Origin: Geodermatophilus sp. YIM 151500
GTDB taxonomy: Bacteria > Actinomycetota > Actinomycetes > Mycobacteriales > Geodermatophilaceae
Length of the DNA stretch: 64,000 bases
NCBI RefSeq assembly: GCF_025716945.1
Contig: NZ_JAOVZT010000012.1
Location: 39,402-103,401 of the forward strand
Reading direction: 5' to 3'
In this document: positions 19,450 to 27,003 of the stretch, piece by piece
How the letters are laid out: each line of letters starts with the position of its first letter
Position numbering within the stretch: position 1 is the stretch's first letter
Position numbers and translations under genes: made by a program
The notes under the pieces: model-generated
Told to the model about the DNA's origin: nothing
Databases searched by the model: none
Seen by the model: only the letters and a program-made list of their open reading frames with translations

Positions 19450-20183
19450 CCCGACACCCTAGGTGCCCGCGCCGGGGCCGGCTCCGCGCCGGGGAGCCCG
19501 TTGGAGGGCGCGGTGGAGGGCGCGGTGGAGGGCGCGCCGGGGATCGCGGCCGGCGGCAGCACCGGCTCCCGGACCGACGGCGCCGCGACCGTGGGGGTGC
19601 TGGGCAGCTCGCGCAGCACGACCGGTGCGTCGACCGCGCGGACCGGCGGGTCGTCCCACGTCGCGCGGTAGGTCCGCCGCGGCGGCGGCGCACCCCACGC
19701 CAGGTGGGCGCCGTCCGGCCCGGCGCCCCACAGCGCCGCCCGGCGGTGCAGCGTCCGCAACCGCAGCCGCAGCCGCCCGAGGAGGGAGGACGGGGCATCC
19801 GCCGGGGCGGCGGCCGCCGGACCACCCGGCAGCGTCGGCTGCGGAGGCCGCCAGGCGGCGCCCGGGGCGGCGCCGGGATCGGCGCCGGCGCCGGCGGCCG
19901 GGGTGCCGGGCGCCGGCCTGCGCTCGCCCGGGGCCGGGAGGCCGGAGGCCGGGATGCGGGCGCTGGGCGCCGGCGGCACCTGCCGCAGCGGGACGGCGCG
20001 TGGGATGCCGCGCGCGGCCGGGGACCGGTACGCCGCCGAGCGCCGCGGGCGAGGGCCCTGCCGGACGAGCACGTCGGCCCGGTCGAGCACGTCGATCAGC
20101 CCGGCGAGGCTCAGCCCTGCGTCGCCCGCCGCCGGGGCGGCCGGCGCGGTCGACGCGGGTGCGGTGGCCTGCTCGGAGCCCAT
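19173..20183 (-). CDS. hypothetical Ala/Pro-rich protein, probably shorter than the open frame
   Basis: The ATG at 20183 follows a perfect AGGAGG site and codon use is strongly coding. The predicted protein is disordered, rich in Ala, Pro and Arg, with a helical stretch near residues 24-40 (SLAGLIDVLDRADVLV), an Arg-rich patch (RLRLRLRTLHRR), and an APST repeat encoded by three 12-base units at 19503-19538. The frame has no stop until 19173, which would overlap the ggt gene by 277 bases. A one-base shift near 19460 would end it at a TAG there. I do not recognise the family. Confidence 0.5.
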   Translation of the reverse strand: MGSEQATAPASTAPAAPAAGDAGLSLAGLIDVLDRADVLVRQGPRPRRSAAYRSPAARGIPRAVPLRQVPPAPSARIPASGLPAPGERRPAPGTPAAGAGADPGAAPGAAWRPPQPTLPGGPAAAAPADAPSSLLGRLRLRLRTLHRRAALWGAGPDGAHLAWGAPPPRRTYRATWDDPPVRAVDAPVVLRELPSTPTVAAPSVREPVLPPAAIPGAPSTAPSTAPSNGLPGAEPAPARAPRVSGCSPHGPSSPARSAWSPPRTGWPRPPAWRPSRRGATPVMPPLPPASRCTSSSPTSTAQGARSPSSSPAGGPARTRGDPSFCPVRGSPPPEPP

Positions 20184-20513
20184 GCACGTCCTCCTGGAGT
20201 CGGTGACCGCGGCCGGGGAAGGTGCCGCGGTCAGGAGGAAAGGTAAGGAGCGGACGGCCCCGCGGCGCCGCTCCGCGGGGACTCCCGGGAGGCGCGTGAC
20301 CCAACCGTTGCGCACCCCCTCGCGCGCGGCCGACGACCGCTCCCCCGCCGTGATCACTTGTCGACAAGCGGGTGGTCCGCACGCGGGAAAAGCGGCCGGG
20401 AGGCGCACGGTCACCCGAAGACGCCTCGGGCGCGGACGGCGTGTCGTGCACCCGGACGGGTGACGCACCCGTGCCGAATTGCCGCTCCGCCGCTCCCTGC
20501 ACAGACTCGCCCG
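20184..20513. other. divergent intergenic region with two palindromes
   Basis: The 330 bases between the hypothetical gene and the permease contain no convincing gene. Two inverted repeats stand out: TGACCGCGG at 20204-20212 with its complement at 20225-20233, just upstream of the hypothetical gene, and a perfect 12-base palindrome CTTGTCGACAAG at 20357-20368. Both are placed where operators or leader hairpins would act. Confidence 0.45.
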
Positions 20514-21977
20514 GTGAGCGATCCCGCCCGGCCCACGGGTGCCGGCGCCGGCGCCGGCACCGGCAGCGACACCAGCTCCGGCGGCGACACCAGCACCGGC
20601 GGCGACGCCGCCAAGGACGCCGACACGAACGGCGACACCGACGGCGACACGAGGCTCAAACGGGCGGTCTCGGTCCGGCTGCTCTACCTGTTCATCCTCG
20701 GCGACGTGCTGGGCGCGGGCATCTACGCGCTCGTCGGCGAGGTGGCCGCGGAGGTGGGCGGCGCCCTCTGGGTGCCGCTGGTGGTCGCCCTCGGGCTGGC
20801 CCTGCTGACCGCCGCCTCCTACGCCGAGCTGGTCGGCAAGTACCCGCGCGCCGGCGGGGCCGCCGTGTACGCGGAGAAGGCGTTCCGGCGTCCGGAGGTG
20901 TCCTTCCTGGTCGGCTTCTGCATGCTCGCCGCCGGGGTGACCAGCGCGGCCGGTCTCACGCTCGCCTTCGCCGGCGACTACCTGGCGGTGTTCGTCGAGG
21001 CACCCACCACGGTCACCGCGGTCGTCTTCCTCGTCGCGCTCGCCCTGGTCAACGCGCGGGGCATCTCGGAGTCGGTGCGGGCCAACGTGGTGATGACGGT
21101 GGTCGAGGTCAGCGGGCTGCTGCTCGTCGTCGTCCTCGGCGCGGTCGTGCTCGGCCGAGGCGACGGCGACCTGGGCCGGGTCATCGACTTCCCCGACGGC
21201 GTCCCCGCCGGCTCGGCGGTGCTGGCCGCGGCGCTGATCGCCTACTACTCCTTCGTCGGGTTCGAGGTGTCGGCCAACATCGCCGAGGAGGTGCACTCCC
21301 CGGCGCGGGCCTATCCGCGGGCGCTGTTCGGCGCGCTGGCCACCGCCGGCGTGGTGTACCTGCTCGTGGCGCTCGCCGCCGCGGCGGTCGTCCCGGCCGA
21401 CACCCTGGCCGGCTCCTCCGGCCCGCTGCTGGAGGTCGTCCGCGCGGCCGGTGCCGGCGTCCCCGGCTGGCTGTTCAGCGCCGTCGCGCTCACCGCCGTG
21501 GCCAACGGCGCGCTGCTGGCCATGATCATGTCGAGCCGGCTGGTCTTCGGCATGGCCGAGCAGGGCCTGCTGCCCCGGTCGCTGGGGCGGGTGCTACCCG
21601 GCCGCCGCACGCCGTGGGTGGCGATCGTCGTCACGACCGCGGTGGCGATCGCCCTCACGCTCACCGGCACGCTGGCCGACCTGGCCACCACCGTGGTGCT
21701 GCTCCTGCTGCTGGTCTTCCTGAGCGTGAACACCGCCGTCCTGGTGCTCAAGCGCGACACCGTCGACCACCGGCACTTCGTGACGCCCCGCGCGGTGCCC
21801 GTGCTGGCCATCGGCTCCTGCGTGCTGCTGCTGTGGCAGCAGGAGGCCGGCACGTGGCTCCGGGCGGGCATCCTGCTCGCGGTCGGCGTGCTGCTGTACC
21901 TCCTGACCCGGCCGGCCCGCCGGCGCGGCGAGCCCCTGGACGACGACCGCCCGGGTGAGGCCGCGGCGGCCCGCTGA
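20514..21977 (+). CDS. APC superfamily amino acid permease
   Basis: From the GTG at 20514 the protein has 487 residues. The first 45 are a hydrophilic Gly/Asp/Thr-rich tail, followed by about twelve membrane segments. The first of these holds the APC signature GDVLGAGIYALVGEVA, and a later SFVGFEVSANIAEEV matches the conserved glutamate region of amino acid permeases. It is likely a proton-coupled amino acid or polyamine importer; the substrate cannot be read. It converges with the ATP-grasp gene 13 bases downstream. Confidence 0.9.
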   Translation: MSDPARPTGAGAGAGTGSDTSSGGDTSTGGDAAKDADTNGDTDGDTRLKRAVSVRLLYLFILGDVLGAGIYALVGEVAAEVGGALWVPLVVALGLALLTAASYAELVGKYPRAGGAAVYAEKAFRRPEVSFLVGFCMLAAGVTSAAGLTLAFAGDYLAVFVEAPTTVTAVVFLVALALVNARGISESVRANVVMTVVEVSGLLLVVVLGAVVLGRGDGDLGRVIDFPDGVPAGSAVLAAALIAYYSFVGFEVSANIAEEVHSPARAYPRALFGALATAGVVYLLVALAAAAVVPADTLAGSSGPLLEVVRAAGAGVPGWLFSAVALTAVANGALLAMIMSSRLVFGMAEQGLLPRSLGRVLPGRRTPWVAIVVTTAVAIALTLTGTLADLATTVVLLLLLVFLSVNTAVLVLKRDTVDHRHFVTPRAVPVLAIGSCVLLLWQQEAGTWLRAGILLAVGVLLYLLTRPARRRGEPLDDDRPGEAAAAR

Positions 21978-21990
21978 GCCGGGTCCACAG

Positions 21991-22863
21991 TCAGCCCAGC
22001 CGGGCGGCGAGGGCGGCTGCGACGCGCGCGGCCGCGCCGTCGTCGGTGGTGAGGAAGAGGCTGGGCTCGGTCAGCTCCAGCTCGAGCAGCACCGGGCCGC
22101 CGTCCGGCCCGGGCACGAGGTCCACCCGGGCGTACAGCGGCGGCGCCCCGGTCCGGGCCGCGACCGCGGCGAGCACGCGGTCGCCCACCTCCCGCTGGGC
22201 GGCCGTGGGAGTGCGCGCGGTGATCGTCTCGGCGGCGAACAGGCCCTCGCCCAGCGGCCCGCCGGCCAGCAGCGCGTCCTTGCGGAAGGCGTGGCTGAAG
22301 GCGCCGTCGACGTACACCAGCCCGGTCTCGCCCTCGTCGTCCAGCCGCTCGAGGTAGGGCTGCACCATGACCACCCGCCCGCCGGCGAGGACGGCCGCGG
22401 CGAAGTCGCGGGCCGCCGTCCGCTGCCCCGGCCGGAACCGGGCGGTGTCCCGGGCGCCGGCCGACACGGCCGGCTTGACGACGACGTCCTCACCGACCGC
22501 CAGCGCGGCGTCGAGGGTCGCCGGGGTGCCGGACCAGGCGGTGGGGACGACGGGCAGCCCCGCGGCGGCCAGCTCGGTGAGATACCGCTTGTCGGTGTTC
22601 CAGGTCAGCACGTCGGCGGGGTTGAACAGCGCGGTCGCCGCCTCCACCGCACGCGCCCAGGCGAGGAAGTCGTCGCGGCGGGGGGCGTAGTCCCAGGTCG
22701 AGTGGACGACCACGGCCCCGGCCGCCGCCCAGTCGACGCGCGGATCCGCCCAGTCGGCGACCGCCGCCGCCACGCCCGCCTCGGCGAGGGCGGCCAGCAG
22801 CAGCGGCTCGTCCTCGTCGGTCCCGGCGGCCGACGCGCAGCTGGCGAGGAGCACGGAGGACAT
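21991..22863 (-). CDS. ATP-grasp domain protein
   Basis: The 290-residue protein resembles the glutathione-synthetase/RimK branch of ATP-grasp enzymes. The N-terminal domain has HSTWDYAPRRDDFLAW and NP..LTWNTDKRYL. The ATP-binding lysine is in DVVVKPAVSAGARDT, and metal ligands are near the C-terminus in LLELELTEPSLFL. This sequence type occurs in uncharacterised carboxylate-amine ligases and in DcsG of cycloserine synthesis. The substrate is unknown. It starts with ATG only 14 bases from the divergent nucleoside hydrolase start. Confidence 0.8.
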   Translation of the reverse strand: MSSVLLASCASAAGTDEDEPLLLAALAEAGVAAAVADWADPRVDWAAAGAVVVHSTWDYAPRRDDFLAWARAVEAATALFNPADVLTWNTDKRYLTELAAAGLPVVPTAWSGTPATLDAALAVGEDVVVKPAVSAGARDTARFRPGQRTAARDFAAAVLAGGRVVMVQPYLERLDDEGETGLVYVDGAFSHAFRKDALLAGGPLGEGLFAAETITARTPTAAQREVGDRVLAAVAARTGAPPLYARVDLVPGPDGGPVLLELELTEPSLFLTTDDGAAARVAAALAARLG

Positions 22864-22877
22864 GCGGCGATCCTGCC

Positions 22878-23843
22878 GTGCCGCCGTCCTGGCACGATGC
22901 GCCGGTGCCCGCGCCGACCCCCCTGGTGATCGACACCGACCCCGGCATCGACGACGCGCTGGCGATCCTGCTGGCGGTGGCCAGCCCGGAGGTCGACCTG
23001 CGGCTGGTCACCACGGTGCACGGCAACGTCGACCTGGCGCGGACGACGGAGAACGCGCTTCGGGTGCTGCACCTGGCCGAGCGGTCCGACGTCCCGGTGG
23101 CCGCCGGCGCCGCCGACTCGCTGGTGCACCCGCAGCCGCGGCGCGCCGGGCACGTGCACGGGGAGGCCGGGCTCGGCGGCGTGGTGCTGCCGCCCTCGCC
23201 GGCGACGGTGGACCCCCGCCCGGCCGTCGTCGCGCTGGCCGACCTGCTGACCCGCTCGGCCGAACCGGTGACGGTCGCCGCGATCGGCCCGCTGACCAAC
23301 CTGGCGCTGCTGCTGCGGGTCTTCCCCGCGGAGGCTTCCCGGATCGGCCGGCTGGTGGTCATGGGCGGATCGGCCGCGGCCGGCGGCAACGTCACCGCGG
23401 TCGCGGAGTTCAACGCCTGGGCCGACGCCGAGGCCGCGCACGTCGTGCTCTCGTCCGCGCTGCCGACGGTGCTGGTCGGCCTCGACGTCACCCGCCCCAC
23501 CGTGCTGACCGCGGCCGGCATCGAGCGGTTCGCCGCCGCGGGGCCGGTGGGCGAGCGGGCCGCGGCCATCCTCGGCGACTACGTCGACGAGCCCCGCGAC
23601 GGGCACGGCACCCCGGGGATCGTCGTCCACGACGCGCTGGCGCTCACCGAGGCGATCGTCCCCGGGACGCTGGGCACGGTCCGCCGCGACGTCGTCGTCG
23701 ACACCACGCTCGGAGCCGGCCGCGGGCAGACGCTGGTCGACCGGAGGTCGGTGTCCCGCGCGCCCACGGCGGTCGAGGTGGCCGAGACCGTCGACCCCGC
23801 CGCCGCGACCGAGTTCCTGGTCGGCCGCCTCTGCTCCCTCTGA
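22878..23843 (+). CDS. inosine-uridine preferring nucleoside hydrolase
   Basis: The 321-residue protein carries the calcium-binding signature DTDPGIDDALAI of nucleoside N-ribohydrolases and the conserved FNAWADAEAAHVV and HDALAL segments. It releases the base from purine or pyrimidine ribonucleosides in salvage. Two GTG starts are possible, 22878 and 22905; the second removes nine residues ahead of the fold. The stop codon at 23841-23843 is itself the first part of the downstream hairpin. Confidence 0.92.
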   Translation: MPPSWHDAPVPAPTPLVIDTDPGIDDALAILLAVASPEVDLRLVTTVHGNVDLARTTENALRVLHLAERSDVPVAAGAADSLVHPQPRRAGHVHGEAGLGGVVLPPSPATVDPRPAVVALADLLTRSAEPVTVAAIGPLTNLALLLRVFPAEASRIGRLVVMGGSAAAGGNVTAVAEFNAWADAEAAHVVLSSALPTVLVGLDVTRPTVLTAAGIERFAAAGPVGERAAAILGDYVDEPRDGHGTPGIVVHDALALTEAIVPGTLGTVRRDVVVDTTLGAGRGQTLVDRRSVSRAPTAVEVAETVDPAAATEFLVGRLCSL

Positions 23844-23890
23844 CCGGAGTGGATCCCGTGCGGGTGACCCGGGCGGATCCACTCCGGTCA
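23841..23890. terminator. bidirectional hairpin, shared family, copy 2
   Basis: The 16-base arms, 23841-23856 and 23875-23890, are perfect reverse complements, and each begins with the TGA stop codon of the gene it follows. The 18-base loop carries GTGCGGGTGACCCG. It separates the convergent nucleoside hydrolase and GAF-ANTAR genes, which have only 44 bases between their stops. The loop sequence matches the copies at 5280-5330 and 45592-45639. Confidence 0.85.
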
Positions 23891-24574
23891 GCGCGGCTGG
23901 GTGGAGGCGACGATGCCGGTGGCGATCTCCCGCAGCTTGCGGTTGTAGCGCTGGGAGGCCTCGCGCAGGATGTCGAAGGCCGCGTCCGCGTCCACGTGCC
24001 GCTGGGCCATCAGCACGCCCTTCGCCTGCTCGATGACCGCGCGCGACTCCATGGCCAGCCGCATGTTGCGCGCCTGCTCGACGACCTGCGCGTGCGCCTC
24101 GGCGTTGGCCACCGCCACCGCGACCGCCTCCGCGACCTCGCGCCCGGCAGCCAGCGACTCCTCGCCCGAGAAGGCGCCGGGCTGCGTGGAGTAGACGTTG
24201 AGCGCGCCGATGGCCGCGCCCTGGTAGGGCAGCGGCACCGACAGCGAGCTCCGGACGCCGACCCGCAGGACGTGGGACGCGTAGTCGGGCCAGCGCCGCT
24301 CGGTGCGCATGTCGTCGACCCGCAGCGTGATACCGCCCCGCCCGGCGTCCATGCACGGTCCGTAGCCGCGCTCGTACTGCAGCTCGTCGGCGGCCAGCGC
24401 CATGTCGCCGTGGTGCGCGGCGGTGAAGGGCTCCTCGCCCCGGATGAGGGTGATCGACGTGGCCTCCGCGCCCGGGATCGCCCCGGCGGCGATGCCGACG
24501 ACCTCGGTGAGGACCTCCGACAGGGACCGCTCGGCCAGCACCACGCGGCTCAGCTCCCGCCACAGTTGCTGCAC
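23888..24574 (-). CDS. GAF-ANTAR transcription antitermination regulator
   Basis: The GTG at 24574 gives 228 residues. An N-terminal GAF domain of about 150 residues contains VRSSLSVPLPYQG and IGALNVYS. It is followed by an ANTAR RNA-binding domain (ESRAVIEQAKGVLMAQRHVDA, FDILREASQRYNRKL). ANTAR domains bind paired hexanucleotide RNA hairpins and prevent termination. The ligand of the GAF domain and the target RNAs are unknown. It is divergent from an RsbW-like gene over 139 bases. Confidence 0.88.
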   Translation of the reverse strand: MQQLWRELSRVVLAERSLSEVLTEVVGIAAGAIPGAEATSITLIRGEEPFTAAHHGDMALAADELQYERGYGPCMDAGRGGITLRVDDMRTERRWPDYASHVLRVGVRSSLSVPLPYQGAAIGALNVYSTQPGAFSGEESLAAGREVAEAVAVAVANAEAHAQVVEQARNMRLAMESRAVIEQAKGVLMAQRHVDADAAFDILREASQRYNRKLREIATGIVASTQPR

Positions 24575-24713
24575 GGGCCCAGTGTGCCCGGCGGGCACCC
24601 CCCCTCGCCGTCCACCCTTTCGCGCAACGCGACGGTTTCGGTCAGGATGGGGACGGCCGGGCGCAGCCGGCCGGCCGGGCGGAACCGTGCGCGGCGGAGA
24701 CGAGGGGGAGGCG

Positions 24714-25256
24714 ATGGCGGAGGCGACGGCCGGGCACCCGCCCACGGAGCCGTGGCCCTGCCTGCCCGTGCCCTCCGTCCCCGGCGACGTCTGGCACTGG
24801 CACCTGGAGGCGATGCACGTCGTCTCGCGCGTGCGGTCGGACCTGCGGGCCCGCATCGCCCACCCGTCGGTCGCGCTGGGCTCCACCGAGGACGCGCGCG
24901 ACGGGATGCTCCTCGTGTTCGAGGAGCTGGCCTCCAATGCGCTGCGGCACGGCGGCGGGCAGGTGCGCGCGCTCGTCGTCGCCGGTCCGGGCGCCTGGCT
25001 GCTCGACCTGAGCGACGAGGCACCCGACCGGCCGCCGGTCCCCGCGGTCGACCGCGACCCGGCCCTCGGTGGCATGGGCCTGCACCTGGTCGCGCAGCTG
25101 TCCCTCGACTACGGCTGGGAGCGCCGTCCCGGGCGCAAGCACGTGTGGGCCCGGCTGCCGTCCGGGCGGGACGACGGACCGTCCGGCGGGGGCCCGTGGT
25201 CTCGGCGTGGCCGGCTGCCCGAGCCGCGACGGCCGGGGGCCTGGCGCAACGACTGA
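24714..25256 (+). CDS. RsbW-like anti-sigma factor / ATP-binding protein
   Basis: The 180-residue protein is a histidine-kinase-like ATPase of the RsbW group, with the N-box FEELASNALRHGGG and G-box GGMGLHLVAQLS. It closely resembles the protein at 17112-17552, including RPPVPAVDRDP and a KHVWARL end, and adds a basic Gly/Arg-rich tail of about 30 residues. The ATG follows GGGGGAG. The neighbouring GAF-ANTAR gene is divergent; a shared signal is possible but not shown. Confidence 0.82.
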   Translation: MAEATAGHPPTEPWPCLPVPSVPGDVWHWHLEAMHVVSRVRSDLRARIAHPSVALGSTEDARDGMLLVFEELASNALRHGGGQVRALVVAGPGAWLLDLSDEAPDRPPVPAVDRDPALGGMGLHLVAQLSLDYGWERRPGRKHVWARLPSGRDDGPSGGGPWSRRGRLPEPRRPGAWRND

Positions 25257-25286
25257 CCGGCCTGGGCCGGCCCTGCCGTACCGCCG

Positions 25287-25925
25287 TCAGTCGCTGAGCC
25301 GGGCGCGCTCCTCGCGCAGCGCCTGGAACACCCGGCGGCGCACCCGGTCCTGGTCCTTCTCGGCGATGTCGGGGAAGCGGACCGACATCGACCAGCGGGC
25401 ACCGCGCGCCTGGACGCGCACCACCTCGGCCTTCACCTGGAGCGGGCCCGACTCCAGGTCGATCCGCAGGTCCATGGTGGAGCCGGCCTCGGGCAGCATG
25501 CCGAAGCCCTCGAGCAGCAGCCGGGCGCCGTTCTCGCTCAGGTCGGCGGTCTCGCCCGTCAGCTCCAGGCTGCCGAGGCCGGCCTCCAGCGGCAGCACCA
25601 CCCGGCCGCGCACCGCCGTCCGCCGCTGGCTGACCTCGGCCGGTCCGGTCATCCGCAACCGCCAGCGCAGCACCGCACCCTGCTCGACCGCGGTCACCTC
25701 GGCGGGCGCGGTGCGGAAGTCGTCCTGCCCCTTCCAGAACAGCTCGACGACGCTGCCGACCGACACCACGGCCTGCTCCACGAAGTCGCCGGCCGACGGC
25801 CGGAGCACCACCGTGTCGTTCTGCACCATCTCGACACGCGCGGACACCGAGACACCGCGTCCGGTGAGCGACACGTGCGCCTCGCTCTGCTCTTCCGGAT
25901 GGTCGATGCCGGGCACGCTCGTCAT
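25287..25925 (-). CDS. PilZ domain c-di-GMP-binding protein
   Basis: The 212-residue protein has an N-terminal YcgR-like beta domain and a C-terminal PilZ domain. The c-di-GMP-binding arginines are in QRRTAVRGR and the second motif in DLSENGARL. Such proteins read out c-di-GMP, classically in motility or polysaccharide control. It lies 229 bases downstream of the NYN gene and less than 3.3 kb from the GGDEF-EAL gene that could set the messenger level. The 229-base gap shows no gene. Confidence 0.88.
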   Translation of the reverse strand: MTSVPGIDHPEEQSEAHVSLTGRGVSVSARVEMVQNDTVVLRPSAGDFVEQAVVSVGSVVELFWKGQDDFRTAPAEVTAVEQGAVLRWRLRMTGPAEVSQRRTAVRGRVVLPLEAGLGSLELTGETADLSENGARLLLEGFGMLPEAGSTMDLRIDLESGPLQVKAEVVRVQARGARWSMSVRFPDIAEKDQDRVRRRVFQALREERARLSD

Positions 25926-26154
25926 CGGTCCACTCCGTTCCTGTCCCTGCCGCTCGGCCCCGCGTGCGGCATGCGCCGCGCGCAGGGGACGGTAATCGCC
26001 CCGGCGGCCCCCTGACGGCCCGGGTCGGACGACGCGCCGCCCGGTCGGGCCGCCGTGCCGCCCCAGTCTCCCCGCCGCGGCGGGTGGCCGCGCACGGCGC
26101 AGTGCCGCGGCAGTGGCCGCGCACGCCGCCGTGCCACGGCGGGCACCCGGTGGG

Positions 26155-27003
26155 TCAGCCGTTGCGGCGCGCGGTGTAGCTGCTGACGAACTCGCGCAGG
26201 CTGCGGGTGGGGCGCAGCCACGCGCCGTCCGGGGGCAGCGCGTCCAGGCGCACCCGGTCCAGCGGAGCGGCGAACGCGCCCGGCACGTCCTCGATGTCGA
26301 TGAAGTCCAGGACGTCGGACCCGATCGCGTACCCGGCGACCTCGCTGAAGGCGACCACGACGACCTGCACCCCGGAGCGGGCCAGCTCCTCGAGCGGCTC
26401 GGCGAAGTTCCGGCCGTCCCCGGAGAAGACCACGAGGCGGCGCAGGCGGTGGCTGTGCCGGCGCACCTCGATGTGGTCGAGCATGTCCTGGTCGATGTCG
26501 TCGTCCGGCTGGGCCTTCGGTCGGGCGAAGACCGCGAAGCCGAACCCGCGCAGCGCCTCGACCCAGCGCTGCAGCGAACCCACCACCGGCGGGATGTTGG
26601 CGAAGACGCACGCCTCGACCTCGGGGGCGTCGGGCGCGGCGGGATCGCCGGCCCCCTCGACGAACCAGGCGGCGATGGCGTCGAACCGTGGGCGGGAGGC
26701 CGCGGTCGGGCGGGCGCCGATCACCGTCGACAGGGTCATGTCGATGTTGGGCGCGTCCCAGATCAGCAGGTCGAGCACCGGCCTCGACGGGCCCGCAGCC
26801 CGGGCACCGAGCGGCTCGGTCCCGGGGCCCTCGTCGAGGTCGACCTCGTCCTCCGGGTCGGCCAGCACGGCAGTGTCGTCGAGATCGTCCAGCACGGGTG
26901 CAGTCTGCCGGTCGGCGACCGGCGGACCGGCGGGGGTCGTCGCGCGCCGCGCGACCCGGCGGGTGCGGCCGGCGCCGCCGACGGCCGGCGGCTCAGCGGC
27001 CAT
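26155..27003 (-). CDS. NYN domain protein (LabA-like)
   Basis: The 282-residue protein has a disordered, acidic N-terminal 75 residues followed by a NYN domain. The start of that domain, LLIWDAPNIDMTL, and the later VVFSGDGRNFAEPL supply the acidic residues expected in PIN-like RNases. NYN proteins are predicted metal-dependent RNases. The ATG lies inside the end of the GGDEF-EAL gene, an 11-base overlap, so the two are probably cotranscribed and translationally linked. The typical fourth Asp position reads GDGRN rather than GDGDF, so activity is uncertain. Confidence 0.82.
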   Translation of the reverse strand: MAAEPPAVGGAGRTRRVARRATTPAGPPVADRQTAPVLDDLDDTAVLADPEDEVDLDEGPGTEPLGARAAGPSRPVLDLLIWDAPNIDMTLSTVIGARPTAASRPRFDAIAAWFVEGAGDPAAPDAPEVEACVFANIPPVVGSLQRWVEALRGFGFAVFARPKAQPDDDIDQDMLDHIEVRRHSHRLRRLVVFSGDGRNFAEPLEELARSGVQVVVVAFSEVAGYAIGSDVLDFIDIEDVPGAFAAPLDRVRLDALPPDGAWLRPTRSLREFVSSYTARRNG

